NCBI GenBank assembly: GCA_910583735.1
Contig: CAJTXS010000023.1
Span: 1 to 22,914 of the forward strand
Reading direction: 5' to 3'
Source of the DNA: an uncultured Christensenella sp.
Lineage (GTDB): Bacteria; Bacillota; Clostridia; Christensenellales; UBA3700
Length of the DNA stretch: 22,914 nucleotides
Shown here: in pieces, positions 7,002-15,800 of the stretch
Position numbering within the stretch: position 1 is the first letter of the stretch
Layout: each line of letters opens with the position of its first letter
The notes under the pieces: generated by a model
The model's input: only the letters and a program-made list of their open reading frames with translations
Told to the model about the DNA's origin: nothing
The model's database searches: none
Made by a program: the position numbers and the translations under genes

Positions 7002-7582
7002 TTAATCCACCCTCCGAACGGCGTAGTATTCTTAATTTGACCTTGCGGGCAAAGCATCCAGTCGCTATAGAAATGCTTGTCCTTTAAGCGTATGGGAATT
7101 GCGAGCCTTTGCCCTCTTTTATCCAACCCCTTCAGCACATAATTCCCCGCTATATATTGCTCCGCTGCCTGCTTGCACAATTCAACTTGCAAGTATCGAG
7201 AGTCGTCAATATCATATCCTATATCGTAGAATATTTTGTTTTTACCCTTAGACCTTTGCGTGTTTTTGAAAACGTATTCGGTAAATTTTCTGATATCGCA
7301 ATCGGCTTTCGCTTCTCGCTTGACCTTAGAATACGCAATGCCGATTTTCCGACAATCGCAATGGTTATGTAGCGGCATATTAGGCATATTTCTTGTGACA
7401 AGATAGCAACCGTCCAGCGCGGCACAGCTATTGCAGTGACCGAACATAGCCAATATATTACTAAATATATTTCTTAACCATTTCGGCTTATTAGGGATTA
7501 GAAAATGATCCCATTCAATCCATTGATTGAGCACAGGCTCCCCGCTTGCTCCAACCATTATTAAACCGTCGAATATACTCAT
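6998..7582 (-). CDS. MuF/DUF6883-type toxin-like protein
   Basis: A 194-aa protein in two parts. Residues about 48-80 hold a zinc-knuckle-like arrangement, CNSCAALDG ... LHNHCDCRKI (C50, C53, H74, C75, C77), as in the tail of phage Mu gpF / SPP1 gp7 head-morphogenesis domains that often carry polymorphic toxins. Residues about 98-194 resemble DUF6883: FTEYVFKNTQRSKGK, then RGQRLAIPIRL and FYSDWMLCPQGQIKNTTPFG near the end. No signal peptide is visible and the MuF helical body is missing, so it looks like the C-terminal delivery and toxin segment only. ATG 7582 has AGGGGAAAG about 9 nt upstream. A strong promoter and leader hairpin precede it, and the probable immunity gene overlaps its end. 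Confidence 0.65.
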   Translation of the reverse strand: MSIFDGLIMVGASGEPVLNQWIEWDHFLIPNKPKWLRNIFSNILAMFGHCNSCAALDGCYLVTRNMPNMPLHNHCDCRKIGIAYSKVKREAKADCDIRKFTEYVFKNTQRSKGKNKIFYDIGYDIDDSRYLQVELCKQAAEQYIAGNYVLKGLDKRGQRLAIPIRLKDKHFYSDWMLCPQGQIKNTTPFGGWIK

Positions 7583-7610
7583 CTAATACAACTTTCCCCT
7601 TAAAATACAA

Positions 7611-7639
7611 AAGGTTGAAGAATTATTTTCTTCAGCCTT
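7611..7639 (-). promoter_or_regulatory. 5'-leader hairpin of the toxin-like gene, possible attenuator
   Basis: AAGGCTGAAG and CTTCAACCTT (minus strand) form a 10-bp stem with one G-T pair and a 9-nt loop, followed by TTGTATTTTAAG. It would be the first structure in the mRNA, starting about 4 nt after the predicted start site, and it ends about 28 nt before the start codon. It could be a weak attenuator or a stabilising 5' stem. Confidence 0.5.
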
Positions 7640-7649
7640 CCTTGAGTAC

Positions 7650-7679
7650 ATTATACCGCTCTATATAAACAGATTGCAA
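7650..7679 (-). promoter_or_regulatory. Promoter of the toxin-like / immunity pair
   Basis: Minus-strand TTGCAA (7674-7679) and TATAAT (7650-7655) are 18 bp apart. The start site would fall near 7643, giving a leader of about 60 nt to ATG 7582 that contains the hairpin at 7611-7639. Confidence 0.7.
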
Positions 7680-7857
7680 TATTTACTGCCAACTATTTTA
7701 ATCCGTAATGCTTCCGTTTATTCTTGTCTACTGTCTGCTTAAACTATAATTCCAACTATAAAATAATATAATTAAAGTCAGTCGCTATAATTTTCGTTGC
7801 TATATCACAATATATAATACAACTTTAATAAATTAACACTCGCGTAAGGCGAAGATA
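7680..7857. other. Non-coding AT-rich gap marking the composition boundary
   Basis: Together with its flanking sites this is a 348-bp gene-free stretch (7583-7930). Apart from the toxin promoter and leader on the left and the fucO terminator on the right I see nothing in it: it is A/T-rich with no open frame or repeat. Base composition changes from AT-rich to GC-richer at this gap. Confidence 0.6.
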
Positions 7858-7890
7858 AAGATGCCTCGGACATGATGACCGAGGCATCTT
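7850..7890 (-). terminator. Intrinsic terminator downstream of fucO
   Basis: AAGATGCCTCGG (7858-7869) and CCGAGGCATCTT (7879-7890) form a perfect 12-bp stem with a 9-nt loop. On the minus strand it is followed by TATCTTC. It lies about 40 nt past the fucO stop. Confidence 0.8.
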
Positions 7891-7930
7891 GCTATATTTA
7901 TTGATAGTAAACTACCATATAAATCTCCAA

Positions 7931-9079
7931 TTAATACGCGATATTATAGAGCTCGAGGATATCCGCTTCGGTAATCTCTCTGGGATTGCCGCCCGTGCAT
8001 ACGTCTGCAAAAGCGTCTTTCGCAAGCTGAGCGAGAGCGTCCTTAGGGATATTGATATCTCTCAGTCTCTGCGGTATATCGAGGTCGAGCGAAAGCGTCT
8101 TGACAGCTTCTACCGCGGCCTTTGCACCCTGCTCTACGCTCATGCCTGATATATCCACGCCCATTGCCTCGGCGATCTTGCAATATTTCTCCTCAGCCGC
8201 AGGCATATTGTACTCCATGACTATAGGCAAAAGCAGCGCGTTGGCTACGCCGTGCGCGATATCGAACCTCGCTCCGAGCGGATGAGCCATCGAATGAACG
8301 CAGCCCAGTCCCACATTGGAGAAAGCCATACCCGCCACATACTGCGCAAGAGCCATATTCTCCCTCGCGGTCATATCCTTGCCGTTGAAAGTAGCCGCGC
8401 GCAGGTTCTCGGATATGAGTTCTATCGCCTTGAGTTCGAACATGTCGGACAGCTCCCACGCGCCCTTGGTGATATATCCCTCGATAGCGTGAGTAAGCGC
8501 GTCCATACCGGTCGCCGCGGTTAAGCCCTTGGGCATGGTAGCCATGAGCTCCGCGTCTACTATTGCGAGCACGGGGATGTCGTTGGGGTCAACGCACACC
8601 ATTTTCCTGCCCGTCTCCTCGTCGGTGATTACGTAGTTGATAGTGACTTCCGCGGCTGTGCCGGCGGTAGTCGGCAGCGCAATGATGGGCACGCACTTGT
8701 GCTTGGTATCGGCTACGCCCTCTAAGGATACGATATCGGAAAACTCGGGATTGCTTGCCACAATAGCGATGCCCTTAGACGTATCTATTGCCGAGCCGCC
8801 GCCTATTGCTATGATGAAATCAGCCCCCGACGCCTTAAACGCGGCTATGCCCGACTTGACGTTGTTGACCGTGGGATTGGCTTTGAACTCCGAGAATATC
8901 TCATAGGAAAATCCCGTAAGCTCCGCAGTAACCATATCTACGATGCCGAACTTGACAAGGTCCTTGTCCGCCACAATAAACGCCTTACTGAAGCCTCTGC
9001 GCTTAATCTCGCCTTTCAGCTCCCTTCTTGCGCCGCAACCGAAGTAAGATGTCTCGTTCAAAATAAATCTGTTTGCCAT
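7931..9079 (-). CDS. fucO: Lactaldehyde reductase (iron-containing alcohol dehydrogenase)
   Basis: A 382-aa group III alcohol dehydrogenase that reduces L-lactaldehyde to 1,2-propanediol with NADH, the fermentative branch of fucose and rhamnose use. Length and sequence follow E. coli FucO closely from the first residues (MANRFILNETSYFG). The nucleotide-binding AIGGGSAIDT is at 91-100 and LPTTAGTAAEVT at 135-146. The iron ligands by homology are D193, H197 (GMDALTHAIEGY), H262 and H276. The C-terminal DVCTGGNPRE is also typical. ATG 9079 has GGAG 7 nt upstream. No fucose or rhamnose genes are adjacent; the gene seems monocistronic with its own terminator. A 14-bp dyad (9099-9112) lies just upstream, possibly by chance. 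Confidence 0.95.
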   Translation of the reverse strand: MANRFILNETSYFGCGARRELKGEIKRRGFSKAFIVADKDLVKFGIVDMVTAELTGFSYEIFSEFKANPTVNNVKSGIAAFKASGADFIIAIGGGSAIDTSKGIAIVASNPEFSDIVSLEGVADTKHKCVPIIALPTTAGTAAEVTINYVITDEETGRKMVCVDPNDIPVLAIVDAELMATMPKGLTAATGMDALTHAIEGYITKGAWELSDMFELKAIELISENLRAATFNGKDMTARENMALAQYVAGMAFSNVGLGCVHSMAHPLGARFDIAHGVANALLLPIVMEYNMPAAEEKYCKIAEAMGVDISGMSVEQGAKAAVEAVKTLSLDLDIPQRLRDINIPKDALAQLAKDAFADVCTGGNPREITEADILELYNIAY

Positions 9080-9215
9080 AATTTTCTCCTTTATTTACTG
9101 TCTGTAAAGACATTATCTCAATAGTATTTTAGCTCGCTACAGTGGGGTTGCGATTGCTTCGACAATATATGCGCGCAATCGACATTGAGCAGCCGCGCAT
9201 TACATTGCGTAAGTT

Positions 9216-10661
9216 CTACAGACTGAATACTCCCGCCACATCGAGTATCGACGTGATCAGTATGGCGGCGATGCCTATAGGACAAATATACTTGACCATG
9301 ACGTTAAAGAACTTCTTCATGGCGAACTTGCCGTTAAGCTCTATCTCGTCGGTAATGGTCTTGCACTTAATGACATAGCCTATGAACACGCATGTCAGGA
9401 ACGCCGCTATCGGCATCAGCACCGAATTGCTCAAGAAGTCGAACATGTCCAGTATGGTCATGTCGCCTATCGACACGCTCTTGAGCACGCCGAATCCCAG
9501 CGCAGACGGCACGCCGAGCAGAAGAGTGCCTACATAAGCTATCACGCACGACTTACGCCGCGACAGCTTGAACTTGTCCATAATAATGGATATCACCGTC
9601 TCCATCAGCGAAATCGCGGACGTTAGCGCGGCGAACAGCACTAAGGCAAAAAACAGTCCGCCGAGAATGCCTCCGCCTACGGGTCCGAAACTGTTGAATA
9701 CCTTAGGCAGCGACACGAACATAAGCCCGGGGCCCTGCCCCAACACCTCGGGATTGCCGCCGGAAAAGACGAAAGACACGGGCACTATCATAAGACCCGC
9801 CAGCAGAGCTATACCCGTATCGAATATCTCTATCTGATGCACCGACGACTCGATGCGATTCTCCTTCTTCATGTAAGAACCGTAGGTAATCATTATGCCC
9901 ATGGCAAGCGACATAGAGTAAAACAGCTGTCCCAAGGCTCCGAGCAACGTCTTAATGGAAAAATTCTTAAAGTCGGGTAGCAAATAATACTTTACGCCCG
10001 CCGCGGCTCCCGGCATAGTGAGAGTATAAATCGTTACTCCTATACTGAGCACGACGAGCGCAGGCATGAGGAACTTGCTGGTCTTTTCGATGCCCTTCTC
10101 CACTCCGAACAAGACGATTATAAACACTATCGTCACGAATGCCGCAAAAAATAGCAACGGCTGCCAGGGCGAAGCAATGAACGAAGTAAAATATCCGTCC
10201 GCAGCCGCCTGCGCTCCGCCGCCCGATATAAAGGTAACGAAGTACTTGCCGACCCAGCCGCCGATAACGGAATAATAAGGCAAAATAATTATCGGGATAA
10301 TCGCGCACAGCACGCCGAGAAAAGCCCACTTCTTATTCAACTTCTTGAACGCGTTGATGGCGCTCTCGCCCGTCTTTCTGCCGATAGCAATCTCCGCTAT
10401 CATGAGTACAAAGCCGAACGTGACCGCAAGAATAATATATGTAAAGATAAATATTCCGCCGCCATACTTGGCAGCAAGATAGGGGAAGCGCCATATATTG
10501 CCGAGACCGACTGCAGAACCCGCCGCTGCCAATACAAAGCCGATTTTGCTTGTGAAACTGCTGCGCTTCTTGACGGGCGTCTCGCTAAAAGATTGTTGCT
10601 CGGCAGGAGCGCCGCTCTCTTGGGGTTCGGTTGTAATGGGCTCTTTGTTGCTATCTTCCAT
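9216..10661 (-). CDS. Neurotransmitter:sodium symporter (NSS/SNF) family transporter
   Basis: A 481-aa integral membrane protein with the LeuT fold. It imports an amino acid or a related amine together with sodium. The family signature is in TM1 (AAAGSAVGLGNIWRFPY, residues about 45-61), with unwound-helix residues for sodium and substrate, followed by GGGIFIFTY and MIAEIAIGRKTG in TM2. I count 11 hydrophobic segments, the usual number in bacterial members. TM6 (QLFYSMSLAMGIMITYGSY) is also typical. Residues 1-36 are a polar cytoplasmic tail (EPITTEPQESG) longer than in LeuT. ATG 10661 is preceded by AAGGAA. The substrate cannot be read from the sequence. It is transcribed from its own promoter and is not coupled to fucO, which lies 136 bp downstream. 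Confidence 0.95.
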   Translation of the reverse strand: MEDSNKEPITTEPQESGAPAEQQSFSETPVKKRSSFTSKIGFVLAAAGSAVGLGNIWRFPYLAAKYGGGIFIFTYIILAVTFGFVLMIAEIAIGRKTGESAINAFKKLNKKWAFLGVLCAIIPIIILPYYSVIGGWVGKYFVTFISGGGAQAAADGYFTSFIASPWQPLLFFAAFVTIVFIIVLFGVEKGIEKTSKFLMPALVVLSIGVTIYTLTMPGAAAGVKYYLLPDFKNFSIKTLLGALGQLFYSMSLAMGIMITYGSYMKKENRIESSVHQIEIFDTGIALLAGLMIVPVSFVFSGGNPEVLGQGPGLMFVSLPKVFNSFGPVGGGILGGLFFALVLFAALTSAISLMETVISIIMDKFKLSRRKSCVIAYVGTLLLGVPSALGFGVLKSVSIGDMTILDMFDFLSNSVLMPIAAFLTCVFIGYVIKCKTITDEIELNGKFAMKKFFNVMVKYICPIGIAAILITSILDVAGVFSL

Positions 10662-10694
10662 GTCGTTCCTTTTATTTTGCGCGCAATTTAGATA

Positions 10695-10723
10695 ATTTTA
10701 TCATATTTTTTACTTAAAAGCAA
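10695..10723 (-). promoter_or_regulatory. Promoter of the NSS transporter gene
   Basis: Minus-strand TTGCTT (10718-10723) and TAAAAT (10695-10700) with a 17-bp spacer. The leader to ATG 10661 is about 30 nt. Confidence 0.7.
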
Positions 10724-10950
10724 GGACGCGCCATTACTCGCGACACAATCGCAGCTACGACTTACGGCGCTTTTATCCGAAATATCGACTGAACTTATTC
10801 TCTCCGCATGCAGGCAAAATCTATGCTCTGTACGCTAATAATCCGCGTGTGCTCGGTACAGGTGTCTAATCGCAATCGCGGACTACCTGTAAAAAATTAT
10901 TGTTGCCGCTTAGCGCGCATATTCTCGGTCTGATTAAGAGTATGAGCTCA
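10724..10950. other. Gene-free stretch between divergent genes
   Basis: The gap between the divergent NSS and acyltransferase-domain genes is about 400 bp. Promoters sit at both ends. The middle has no open frame, repeat or strong hairpin that I can see, although its length and moderate GC content would allow a small RNA or an operator region. Confidence 0.4.
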
Positions 10951-10979
10951 TTGACAAGCGACGTCGAAAATAATAAAAT
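10951..10979 (+). promoter_or_regulatory. Near-consensus promoter for the acyltransferase-domain gene
   Basis: TTGACA (10951-10956), a 17-bp spacer and TAAAAT (10974-10979). It is the strongest -35 box in the window and would give an 80-nt leader to ATG 11066. Confidence 0.75.
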
Positions 10980-11065
10980 CGTAATAAGGTCTTGCGTGCT
11001 ATCGCAGCTCTATAAAATCGCGCGGCGGCAAGAGATAAACGGGACGGGAGTACAAAGTTAAGGCT

Positions 11066-11917
11066 ATGGAATACGAAGCATTGAAATATATCGACTTAGA
11101 CCGCCGACTTATTGATAAGCTGCGGAACTTGACTCCCGCCGAAGAGGCAAAAGTCTTAAAGCTGAGCAAAAGACTTATCCGCGGCAATGTAACGGGGCTG
11201 TTAAGACAGAACGCCGCCGTTAGACTATCCGCAACGCTCAAAGCGGCGGAGAATACTCTGCTACTCTACCGCAATCTCGACATTGACGAAGAGATATACC
11301 GAGCCACTATGGACGATATAAGGATATGGTGTGAGAACTTCGGCAACGCGGGGCTACTCAATATCGATTGGATAAAAAATCATATCTCCTGCAACCTGTT
11401 CAAAATAGGAAGACTGCAATATCAGATGTTTAGATATACGGGGACAATCAAGACCTGCTCTCGCCTGCCCCTGCGATGCGGCGAAAAGTCGATATACATA
11501 CATATCCCGCAAGGAGAAAAGCTATACGAGCGCGATTGCATAACATCAATTGAGACGGCGGGGAAATTCTTCGCAAAATATTTCACCGAGCACAATTATA
11601 AATACTATTTCTGTCAAAGCTGGCTGCTGTATGAGAACAACCGCGATTATATGCAGCCCGATTCCAATATTGTTAAATTCATGAACTTATTCGATATAAG
11701 ATATTCCGCGCCTAATGAGCGCCAGGCTCTGGAGCGGATATTTAATTTGAAAGCTGCCGCCGTTTCGGAAATAATGAGCGAGCGCAAAAGGCTGCCCGCT
11801 ATAGAGAGACTGCCCGACAATACATCGCTGCAACGCGCCGCTAAATCTTATATGCTCGGCGGCGGCAGGCTCGGCTACGGAATAGGAATAATCGATAAAA
11901 ATAAATTTGATATTTAA
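11066..11917 (+). CDS. Acyltransferase-domain protein (NAT_N / GNAT_C type)
   Basis: A 283-aa cytoplasmic protein with the two-part layout of the GNAT_C-type acyltransferase-domain family: an N-terminal helical domain (about 15-110) and a GNAT-like C-terminal part. Diagnostic stretches are the LFKIGRLQYQMFRY strand, YIHIPQGEKLYERDCITSI, and FCQSWLLYENNRDYM followed by PDSNIVKFMNLFDI. These are known as putative acyl-CoA transferases of unknown substrate. ATG 11066 has only a weak AAGG close to the start; the alternatives downstream would remove the conserved N-terminus. The gene is monocistronic. Its stop overlaps the stop of the convergent vanW-like gene by four bases (TTAA). Confidence 0.75.
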   Translation: MEYEALKYIDLDRRLIDKLRNLTPAEEAKVLKLSKRLIRGNVTGLLRQNAAVRLSATLKAAENTLLLYRNLDIDEEIYRATMDDIRIWCENFGNAGLLNIDWIKNHISCNLFKIGRLQYQMFRYTGTIKTCSRLPLRCGEKSIYIHIPQGEKLYERDCITSIETAGKFFAKYFTEHNYKYYFCQSWLLYENNRDYMQPDSNIVKFMNLFDIRYSAPNERQALERIFNLKAAAVSEIMSERKRLPAIERLPDNTSLQRAAKSYMLGGGRLGYGIGIIDKNKFDI

Positions 11918-12720
11918 TCGGCTACCATCAGTATCTTTTTATCCGTAGGGCGATAAATGTCGTTGCGCAGCACTTTGCTCTCCACTACCTCGCCGTCCTT
12001 GCAATAGTCGGCAATCAGGCAGGTGCGGTATCCGTCTTTAGGCTTGGTGATCACTTTGTAATCGCTGCCGTCCGGCAAGCTGTCCACGTATTCAATATCT
12101 TCGCCCGCAGGGATAGTGCCGAGTATCTGCGTATGCAGTTTAATCTCATATTGCGGCGGCGTGCCGTATATCTCGAATATCAACTTGCGATTGACCGTAT
12201 ACGCATTGATAAATACCGCGCTGCCGCAGTCGTTGACAATGACAAGATCTATTGCTTCGCTGACAGTAGCGTCTTGCGACATCTCGCAGTATGACGACGG
12301 CAGAGAATGTCCGCGCACGCTTTTTACTCCCAGTCCCGCTCTTATCCACGCGCAATACAACGTAGACGACACCTGACATACTCCGCCGCCCACGCCTTCT
12401 ACATACTCGCCGTTGTTGATGACGTGAGCAATTTTATATCCCCTTTCCTCGCTGCGCACGCCTACGATACCGTTAAACGAGAGCTCCTCTCCCGCCTTAA
12501 CCTCTCGCCATACGAAGTTGGAAGCCGCGAGCATTACGTTGTGCGCTCTGCTCTCCGACGAAGTTGCAAATGATGTCGAGAAAGTAGACACCCTCACCGT
12601 ACCGCCCGTCGAGACGCTCTCTTGCGCCTTAGTCGACGCCGGAAAAGCAAATACCGAGAGTATCATTATAAGCATCGCCGCTATTGCGGTCGCTGTAATG
12701 CGCATAAATGCCGACTTCAT
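11914..12720 (-). CDS. VanW family secreted protein with G5-like tail
   Basis: A 268-aa exported protein. Residues 1-32 are a signal peptide (KSAFMRIT, hydrophobic core, then FPASTKA). The VanW core spans about 55-180: VGGGVCQVSSTLY at 110-122 and RGHSLPSSY at 136-144 are the conserved motifs. The C-terminus (about 190-268, with VLRNDIYRPTDKKI near the end) resembles a G5-type domain that binds cell-wall glycans. VanW proteins occur in glycopeptide-resistance clusters and widely in Clostridia; the molecular function is unknown, and no other van gene is here, so resistance should not be inferred. No clear Shine-Dalgarno sequence precedes ATG 12720. It lies 95 bp downstream of the large surface protein gene and may be co-transcribed with it. 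Confidence 0.9.
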   Translation of the reverse strand: MKSAFMRITATAIAAMLIMILSVFAFPASTKAQESVSTGGTVRVSTFSTSFATSSESRAHNVMLAASNFVWREVKAGEELSFNGIVGVRSEERGYKIAHVINNGEYVEGVGGGVCQVSSTLYCAWIRAGLGVKSVRGHSLPSSYCEMSQDATVSEAIDLVIVNDCGSAVFINAYTVNRKLIFEIYGTPPQYEIKLHTQILGTIPAGEDIEYVDSLPDGSDYKVITKPKDGYRTCLIADYCKDGEVVESKVLRNDIYRPTDKKILMVAD

Positions 12721-12815
12721 ATACCAATAGTATGCATTATCGACGTCATATTAAAGCGTATTAATCAAGTAAATTACTGCCAACTGATATTATTTATCTA
12801 TATCGCGGATAGCGT

Positions 12816-15800
12816 CTAATCGCTTTCCTCTTCGCCCGCGCCGACGTTGGGCTTAGGTATGCGGCGAGCAAGATGAATTACCACGCACACGAGCAAGACA
12901 CATACGGTAATCAGCGCCGCTACGCCCGACATACAGATAGCGAACATCTTCTTACTTACGAACTTACTGCCGTCGAAGTCGCCGCTCATAGGTCCGCTTA
13001 TGCTGCCCGCTCTCACTATAAAGCTCGCGCTTAAGTCCCCGTAGCTGACCGTGATTGTATTGTCGCCCTCCGTTAGCGCTTCCTTAGGCGCGTAGGTATA
13101 GTCGTTGACGTTAATCTCCGCCCTCTCGCCGTCGGGATATATGCCGTATACTATCATGCCCGTAGCGTTGAACTGCTCGCCTATAGTGTAGCTGCTCTTG
13201 TAATTGCCGCCTATCTCTATGCGGATTATCTTATACTCGCCGTCTCCGTTGTCGTCTACTATAATATTGTAGCTAACGCTCTCGAGACACTCGCCGTCTA
13301 TGCCGTACAGCGTGTTGTCCACCTTTATCCTTACGCTGTAGCTGCCCGTCCACTCGGACGTTATCGGATTGCCGTCCGCGTCTACGTACTCTATCTCTAT
13401 ATCGGTAAGTATCTCGCCGTCTGCGCTGTCTTTCCTTGCCACTGCCTTGGGATGTTGCACTCCCCCGCTGTACTTAAGAGAGCCGCCGTCCGTAAAGGCA
13501 TTGCCCTCGCTATCCGTCCACTCTATAAATATCAGTGTCATGCCTACGCCCAGCACTATGTCGAACGTCACGCTTTCGCTGCCTGCCGTGAGCGTATAGT
13601 TGAGGTAGTTGGGGTCGTCTCTTGATATAGACGCCGTTACGGTATATCCTTTGTGTATCTTATATGCGTCGGTATCGCCTTTGTATATAAGCGTTACCTT
13701 TTCCCCGTCGCAGCCCGCTATCTCGCCCTCGGGACACTTTATACTGCCGTCGTAGGTAAACGACCTCTTGCCCCACATCACCGCGCGCTCAAGCGGCGCG
13801 ATATTCCAATCTATATTGACATAGTTCTCCTGCCTGCCGTCCGCCCACTCGTAATTACTGTTCTTAAGTACGAGGTTAAGCACATAGCCGTCTATACTCA
13901 CATTGCGAGCCGTATATCCCGCCGCGTCCGTGTACGCAGGGTCGTAATTACTGAGGCACTGTCTTATATCCTGCTCCTGTCCGTTGTATACCGCTTGCCT
14001 TGCCACCGTAGGCACGGATATCTTAAGTTTATTAATACTATACTCTATCTCTCCGTCCGTTACCGTGTACGCCGCGTCCGTTATGCTGACTACTACTTTG
14101 TACGTATCGGCATCTTTGGGGTTGAGCTCCGTCATACCGAGCGAGTTGGTTATTACATACCTTATTATCCCCGACGGCACTGGTACTTGCTCTCCGTTAT
14201 CGCCCGCAGTATAGAATACCGCGGTCGGCTTTATTACTTCGCCGCTATAGTCGTATGCGCTTAAAAAGTCCCCGCCTCGCTCGTCTTTCCACTTGACCGA
14301 TACGCTTATTGTCTTGTTGCCGTAATCTACGACAACGCTCTCTATCGAGGCAAATGCGCCCGTTATTCCGTTATCTTTGTCCTCTTCTACCGCTGTATAT
14401 CTGAATACGTACGTGCCTCGCTTGGGCTTGGTATTCTCATCCGCCTTATCCCACAAAGTCGACGTGGACGCTCTGTACTCCATCTTATCCGTAGGCGCAT
14501 TGCCATTGAGATACTCCTCGCTGTCAATGTCGTACTCGATTATCGGCGCCGCGGGACGTGCGGGGATAGTAAGCACCGCCTCTTTAGACTTGAAGTTGTT
14601 TTCGTCCGCCGCATACCATGCGCGCATTGTCTTGGATGTCCTATCGGGACTTAGGTCCACAAGGTTGCCGTTGCCTCGCGCCGGAGCGTCATAGCCCGTG
14701 ATTGTATACGTCACTTTGGATGTCACAGGCTGCCCCGTTTTCTCCGTCTTGTAATTGATGCTCAGCTCGGGCGCCGCCCTCCGCGCAGGTATAAGCAGCT
14801 CCTCTATATCGCTGCGAAACGCCGTGCCCGCTATAGCCGATACGTAATAATATATCTTATTCTCTGTCTGTCCTTGCTCTACTATCTTATTAAGACCGCC
14901 CGCGCCGAGGTCTAACGATACGTCTGCGGCAGCCACATTGTAATTGTCCGTTGCGCCCGGCGCATTCGCGCCTATATAGTAGCTGTATCCGCCGCCTATG
15001 CTCACGGTCTCTTTCTCGTAGTCTATCGCCATGTTGCCGGCAGTCTGACGCTTAGGTATAATTAAGCTGTACTCCCCGCTATCCTCGATATAGTCCGTAT
15101 GCGACGCGGGCACTTTATACCTAAAGCTCACCGCCCCGCCTACCATAATGGCATCGGGTATCTTCATATCCACTACAGCTTGCCAGTTGCCGCTGTCGTC
15201 CTTGTACTGTAGCCACGGTCTCCTATCCTGTCCGTTTACCGTGGGATTGGTGGGGATTAATTTTTCATTTTCATAGTCTATACTGAGTATCGGCGCAAGC
15301 TGCTCTGCTTTCTTTACCGTGTATGTGTACTCCAAGCTGTTAGCAAGCGGCATAATATAGTTTTGCTTTAATAACGCAGCGGCGCCGCTTGCAGTATTAT
15401 TAGTCACAATATCCGCCTTAATCTTGTGCGCTCCCGATGTATCCAACTTAGTATTATTAGCGCTACCGTCGTATGTAAGTTGCACATCCAAGTTGTCGGC
15501 AGCTACTCCCCCTCCGATTACGGGCTTATACTTTTGCAAATCGGCAAGTAAATCGCTGCGCCACACATATGACGACGATATTCCCGACCATGTCAATGAA
15601 AGTTGCTTGGGATTAATCTTCCACTTATAATCTTTTGCCACAGTCCCTGCAGACGTCGTAAACCCTCCGCCGCTATTGGGAGTAGCCCACTTATACGGCG
15701 CGGACAGTGTAATTTTGGCAGTATACTCGTCCGCATTGGTTCCGCTTACCTGAGACGAAGCGGATAGCGTCATCGCAGCCTGCATCAACGCCTTATCTTT

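Noticed and set aside
9099..9112. TGTCT-GTAA-AGACA dyad upstream of fucO as an operator.
   Set aside because: Only a 5-bp arm, a single copy, and no regulator nearby; chance is likely in this sequence.
11914..12720. VanW as evidence of vancomycin resistance.
   Set aside because: No vanH/A/X, ligase or two-component genes are present; VanW is widespread in Clostridia outside resistance clusters.
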